A stretch of 27,975 nucleotides of DNA, taken from assembly GCA_018673255.1 (NCBI GenBank), contig JABHDC010000128.1, positions 1 through 27,975 of the forward strand, written 5' to 3'. Of the stretch, positions 25,977 to 27,975 are shown one piece after another. Position 1 is the stretch's first letter; each line of letters opens with the position of its first letter. The DNA comes from Gemmatimonadota bacterium (GTDB lineage: Bacteria; Latescibacterota; UBA2968; UBA8231). The position numbers and the translations under genes are program-made. The notes beneath the pieces were generated by a model. That model saw nothing but the letters and a program-made list of their open reading frames with translations. It did no database searches and was not told where the DNA came from.

Positions 25977-26011
25977 ATCGGCTCCGAGCACGCATGGCAC
26001 CCGGAGCCGAT
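25977..26011 (-). terminator. Hairpin downstream of fliG
   Basis: ATCGGCTCCG and CGGAGCCGAT (25977-25986 and 26002-26011) form a perfect 10-base stem with a 15-base loop, about 36 bases beyond the fliG stop. On the minus strand it is followed by CTGTTTCT, a modest T-rich tail. It likely ends fliG transcription. Confidence 0.6.
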
Positions 26012-26047
26012 ACACCAACTTAATCTCTACGCTTTGCGAAGCGACGG

Positions 26048-27091
26048 TCAGACGAACGAATCGTCGGCGTCCCCGCGCACGATGGTCACCTGGCCTTGCT
26101 CCTCCAACTGACGCACCTGCTGCACGATCCGTAGCTGCACTTCTTCGACCTCGCTCAGACGCATGGGTCCGAGGAACTCCATCTCTTCGGAGATGAAGGT
26201 GCGCACACGCTCGGACATATTGCCCAGGATCTTGTCCTTGAGTTCTTCCTCGGCTGCCTTCAGGGCGATGACGAGATCCTTCTGGTCAACCTCACGAAGC
26301 AGAATCTGCAACTCGCGGTCCGTGAGCTTGTTGATGTCGGCGAAGGTGAACATCAGATTGCGCACCGCTTCGGCCACTTCCGGATCCTGACCATCCATCT
26401 GATCCAGGACGTTCTTCTCGACGCTTGAACCGGTCAGGTTGAGGATATCAGCGACAACCTTCGGACCACCCACGTCCTGGTTCCCACCAAGGATGTCGCG
26501 CAGGCTGGCTTCCAGCGCTTCCTCGATCTCCTTCAGGACGGCGGGTGTGATGTTCTCCATGGTCGCAATGCGATAGGCGACGTCGGCCTGCTGGCGCTCG
26601 GGCAACTGGGACATAATCCCGGACGCCTGCGCTGGATCCAGCTGCGACAGGATCAGACCGATGGTTTGCGGATGCTCGTGCGAGATGAAGGGTGCCACCT
26701 GCTCGGGCGACACGTTCTTCAGCATGTAGAAGCCGGATGAGACCGTGCTGGCAACACGATCGAGGATCTCCTGCGCGCGCCGCGGGCCCACAGCCCGTTC
26801 GAGTGCACCACGGGCAAAATCCATACCGCCCTGTGATACCCATTCACCAGCCAGCAGGTGCTGTTCGAATTCCTCGAGAATCTTGTCCTGCATCTCGACG
26901 CTGACCGTCTTGAGGTTGGCTACGGCCTGGGTAATCTCTTCGATTTCGTAATCGGAGAGGAACTTCATCACTTCACCAGCTGCCTCCTGGCCGAGGGCGA
27001 CGAAGAGAATCGCCACCTTCTGCATGGTCGGTAGTTCAGACTCGCCATCTTCCTCGGCGCCATCGTCGCCGTCACGATCGTATTGGGCCAT
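26048..27091 (-). CDS. fliG: Flagellar motor switch protein FliG
   Basis: A 347-residue cytoplasmic protein of the C-ring that couples stator force to rotor rotation. The N-terminal domain begins at about residue 21 (QKVAILFVALG) after an acidic leader. The middle domain carries the diagnostic EHPQT (139-143) with LDPAQASGIMSQLPE. The C-terminal part has MFTFADI (247-253) and the charged torque helix LREVDQKDLVIALKAAEEELKDKILGNMSERVR, ending GPMRLSEVEEVQ. The length matches the family (330-350). GGAG lies eight bases before ATG 27091. It stands alone: no fliF, fliH or fliM flanks it, whereas it usually sits in a fliF-fliG-fliH operon. Hairpins on both sides suggest a monocistronic unit. Confidence 0.96.
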   Translation of the reverse strand: MAQYDRDGDDGAEEDGESELPTMQKVAILFVALGQEAAGEVMKFLSDYEIEEITQAVANLKTVSVEMQDKILEEFEQHLLAGEWVSQGGMDFARGALERAVGPRRAQEILDRVASTVSSGFYMLKNVSPEQVAPFISHEHPQTIGLILSQLDPAQASGIMSQLPERQQADVAYRIATMENITPAVLKEIEEALEASLRDILGGNQDVGGPKVVADILNLTGSSVEKNVLDQMDGQDPEVAEAVRNLMFTFADINKLTDRELQILLREVDQKDLVIALKAAEEELKDKILGNMSERVRTFISEEMEFLGPMRLSEVEEVQLRIVQQVRQLEEQGQVTIVRGDADDSFV

Positions 27092-27107
27092 GGTTCCGCT
27101 CCGGTTT

Positions 27108-27140
27108 TCAGGACGTCAGGGCCGTGAGCCTGCGTCCTGA
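27108..27140. repeat. Hairpin just upstream of fliG
   Basis: TCAGGACG (27108-27115) pairs with CGTCCTGA (27133-27140), and CAGG (27117-27120) with CCTG (27129-27132), giving a 12-pair stem with one bulged T and an 8-base loop. It ends 17 bases before fliG ATG, next to the binding site, without a T-run. It could be a leader hairpin, an operator or part of the upstream gene's termination. Confidence 0.5.
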
Positions 27141-27152
27141 GGTTGTCGATAT

Positions 27153-27175
27153 TTCTGGTAATGAACATACCAGAA
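27153..27175. terminator. Hairpin after the alpha/beta hydrolase gene
   Basis: TTCTGGTA (27153-27160) pairs with TACCAGAA (27168-27175) around a 7-base loop, 21 bases past the stop of the hydrolase gene at 27197. It may terminate that gene or, as a symmetric site, bind a regulator of fliG. Confidence 0.45.
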
Positions 27176-27196
27176 TCGGGCACTTCTGCCGCAAGA

Positions 27197-27975
27197 TCAG
27201 GTGAAGAATTCTTCGAGCATACGTGAAACCGGGGCCGGATGCTCTTCGTGTGGGGCCAGGGCACCGGGAATACGGTTGACGGTGACTTCCGGTCGCTTCA
27301 GGAGGATGGCCATCTCGCGCCAGGGCCGAGGTGGCGTCTCCAGGCCACACACGGCGAGAATGGGTACGAGCTGGCGTCCGATCAACTCCTCGTAGTCGGT
27401 TGCATTGGGCACCGGGTCGAGGGCGCCGGTGATGAAAGCGGTGGCGGCGTATCGTGCATTGGGCTGACGGCAGACGCGACCTTTTTCCTCAATCAATCGG
27501 GGCGTGACTTTGGTGGCATCGCCGAACAGGTGAGTCTGATAGAGCCGATTCAGCACGGGTGCCGCCACGGTGAGTCGATAGAGGGTCTCGCCGATACCAG
27601 GCAATCCCACGAAGCGCCGCAGGCCGGCCCAGAGCCAGCGGTGGGTGCCCAGGGTCGTGGACAGGGGACAGCGCCAGGTGGGGGCAATCATGGCGATGCG
27701 TGACCAGGTTGCCGGATGTTCAGCGGCCACCTGGAGGGCGTAGGTCGAGGCGTGCCCTGCGGCAGCGACCCGGATCGGTCCATCGAAGAGTTCGGCACAC
27801 AAGTCGACGAGGAAGGCGCGGTAATGCGCTGGTTGCCAGGCAAAGCGTGGGTGGGGCCCGGCACCGAAGCCGGGCCAGTCGACGGTGAATGTCTCGAAGT
27901 CGTCCTGCAGTTGACGTGCCAGGGGCCACATCTGGGCCCGGGTCGAGGCGGGTCCGAGGGAGGGAAGCAGGAGGA
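27197..27975 (-). CDS. Alpha/beta hydrolase-fold protein, 5' end beyond the window
   Basis: The frame stays open to the right edge. Reading past the internal ATG at 27931 gives LLLPSLGPASTRAQMWPLA, the usual first strand and oxyanion loop of alpha/beta hydrolases, so the true start lies outside and about 258 residues are visible. DWPGFG is a typical second strand. The nucleophile-elbow position reads AAGHASTYA: where most members have G-H-S-x-G, this one has Ala in the serine place with Ser next to it. The usual acid strand reads AVCGLETPP, and a C-terminal PHEEHP could hold the His. The fold is clear, but catalytic competence is doubtful and the substrate unknown. It is upstream of fliG, separated by two hairpins. 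Confidence 0.75.
   Translation of the reverse strand, partial: LLLPSLGPASTRAQMWPLARQLQDDFETFTVDWPGFGAGPHPRFAWQPAHYRAFLVDLCAELFDGPIRVAAAGHASTYALQVAAEHPATWSRIAMIAPTWRCPLSTTLGTHRWLWAGLRRFVGLPGIGETLYRLTVAAPVLNRLYQTHLFGDATKVTPRLIEEKGRVCRQPNARYAATAFITGALDPVPNATDYEELIGRQLVPILAVCGLETPPRPWREMAILLKRPEVTVNRIPGALAPHEEHPAPVSRMLEEFFT

Larger units (their letters stand above)
25618..26047. other. Gene-free interval between methyltransferase and fliG
   Basis: No frame here has family resemblance or a credible start. It contains a 9-base inverted repeat with a 71-base loop (25712-25800), an AT-richer patch (about 25795-25860) unlike the rest of the window, and a 10-base hairpin near the fliG 3' end (25977-26011). 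No tRNA or known riboswitch fold was recognised. Confidence 0.6.

Overview
This is a roughly 28 kb, GC-rich (about 60% by eye), gene-dense bacterial chromosomal segment with 22 recognisable protein genes plus one unidentified gene tail at the left edge. No RNA gene, insertion sequence, phage gene or CRISPR array was seen. Codon use looks uniform, with GC-rich third positions throughout. A flagellar switch gene (fliG) next to many catabolic genes fits a free-living, motile, Gram-negative-type heterotroph. The mix of URO-D-like protein, DUF6785-type membrane protein, PHP domain, five-bladed propeller, amidohydrolases and heparinase-like lyase recalls marine Latescibacterota, Poribacteria or Planctomycetes/Verrucomicrobia-type genomes. 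That placement is inference from gene content only, because no phylogenetic marker was compared.

Layout. Positions 1-131 hold the end of an unidentified gene. Positions 151-3098 hold a membrane hybrid histidine kinase (7TM sensor, PAS, kinase, receiver) overlapping an isochorismatase-like cysteine hydrolase by 4 bases. A convergent carboxymuconolactone-decarboxylase-like gene follows on the minus strand. Divergent from it is a coupled pair of dehydrogenases (3-hydroxyisobutyrate dehydrogenase type and SDR), closed by two tandem hairpins at 5420-5499. Positions 5536-15802 carry eight plus-strand genes with short gaps or start/stop overlaps: M14-like hydrolase, URO-D-like protein, metallophosphoesterase, five-bladed propeller, PHP protein, DUF6785-like membrane protein, TIM-barrel protein and PF04909 amidohydrolase. 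This run ends at a near-ideal hairpin (15803-15834) facing a minus-strand block.

The minus-strand block (15863-21834) contains an aldo/keto reductase, a second amidohydrolase, an M19 dipeptidase homologue with a degenerate metal site, a secreted alpha/beta hydrolase and a heparinase II/III-like protein. The heparinase-like gene is divergent from a large propeller protein (22001-24007). The right end has a DoxX membrane protein divergent from a SAM methyltransferase, a roughly 430-base gene-free stretch, fliG, and an alpha/beta hydrolase cut by the window edge.

Reading the genes together (inference): the central seven-gene string from 6755 to 15802 looks like an uncharacterised catabolic locus. 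It has a membrane protein that could import a substrate, glycan-type folds that could cut it, metal-dependent phosphoesterase, PHP and amidohydrolase enzymes, and a URO-D fold protein with methyltransferase-type zinc ligands. The substrate cannot be told from the sequence. This string and the altered M19 homologue are the best candidates here for undescribed biology.
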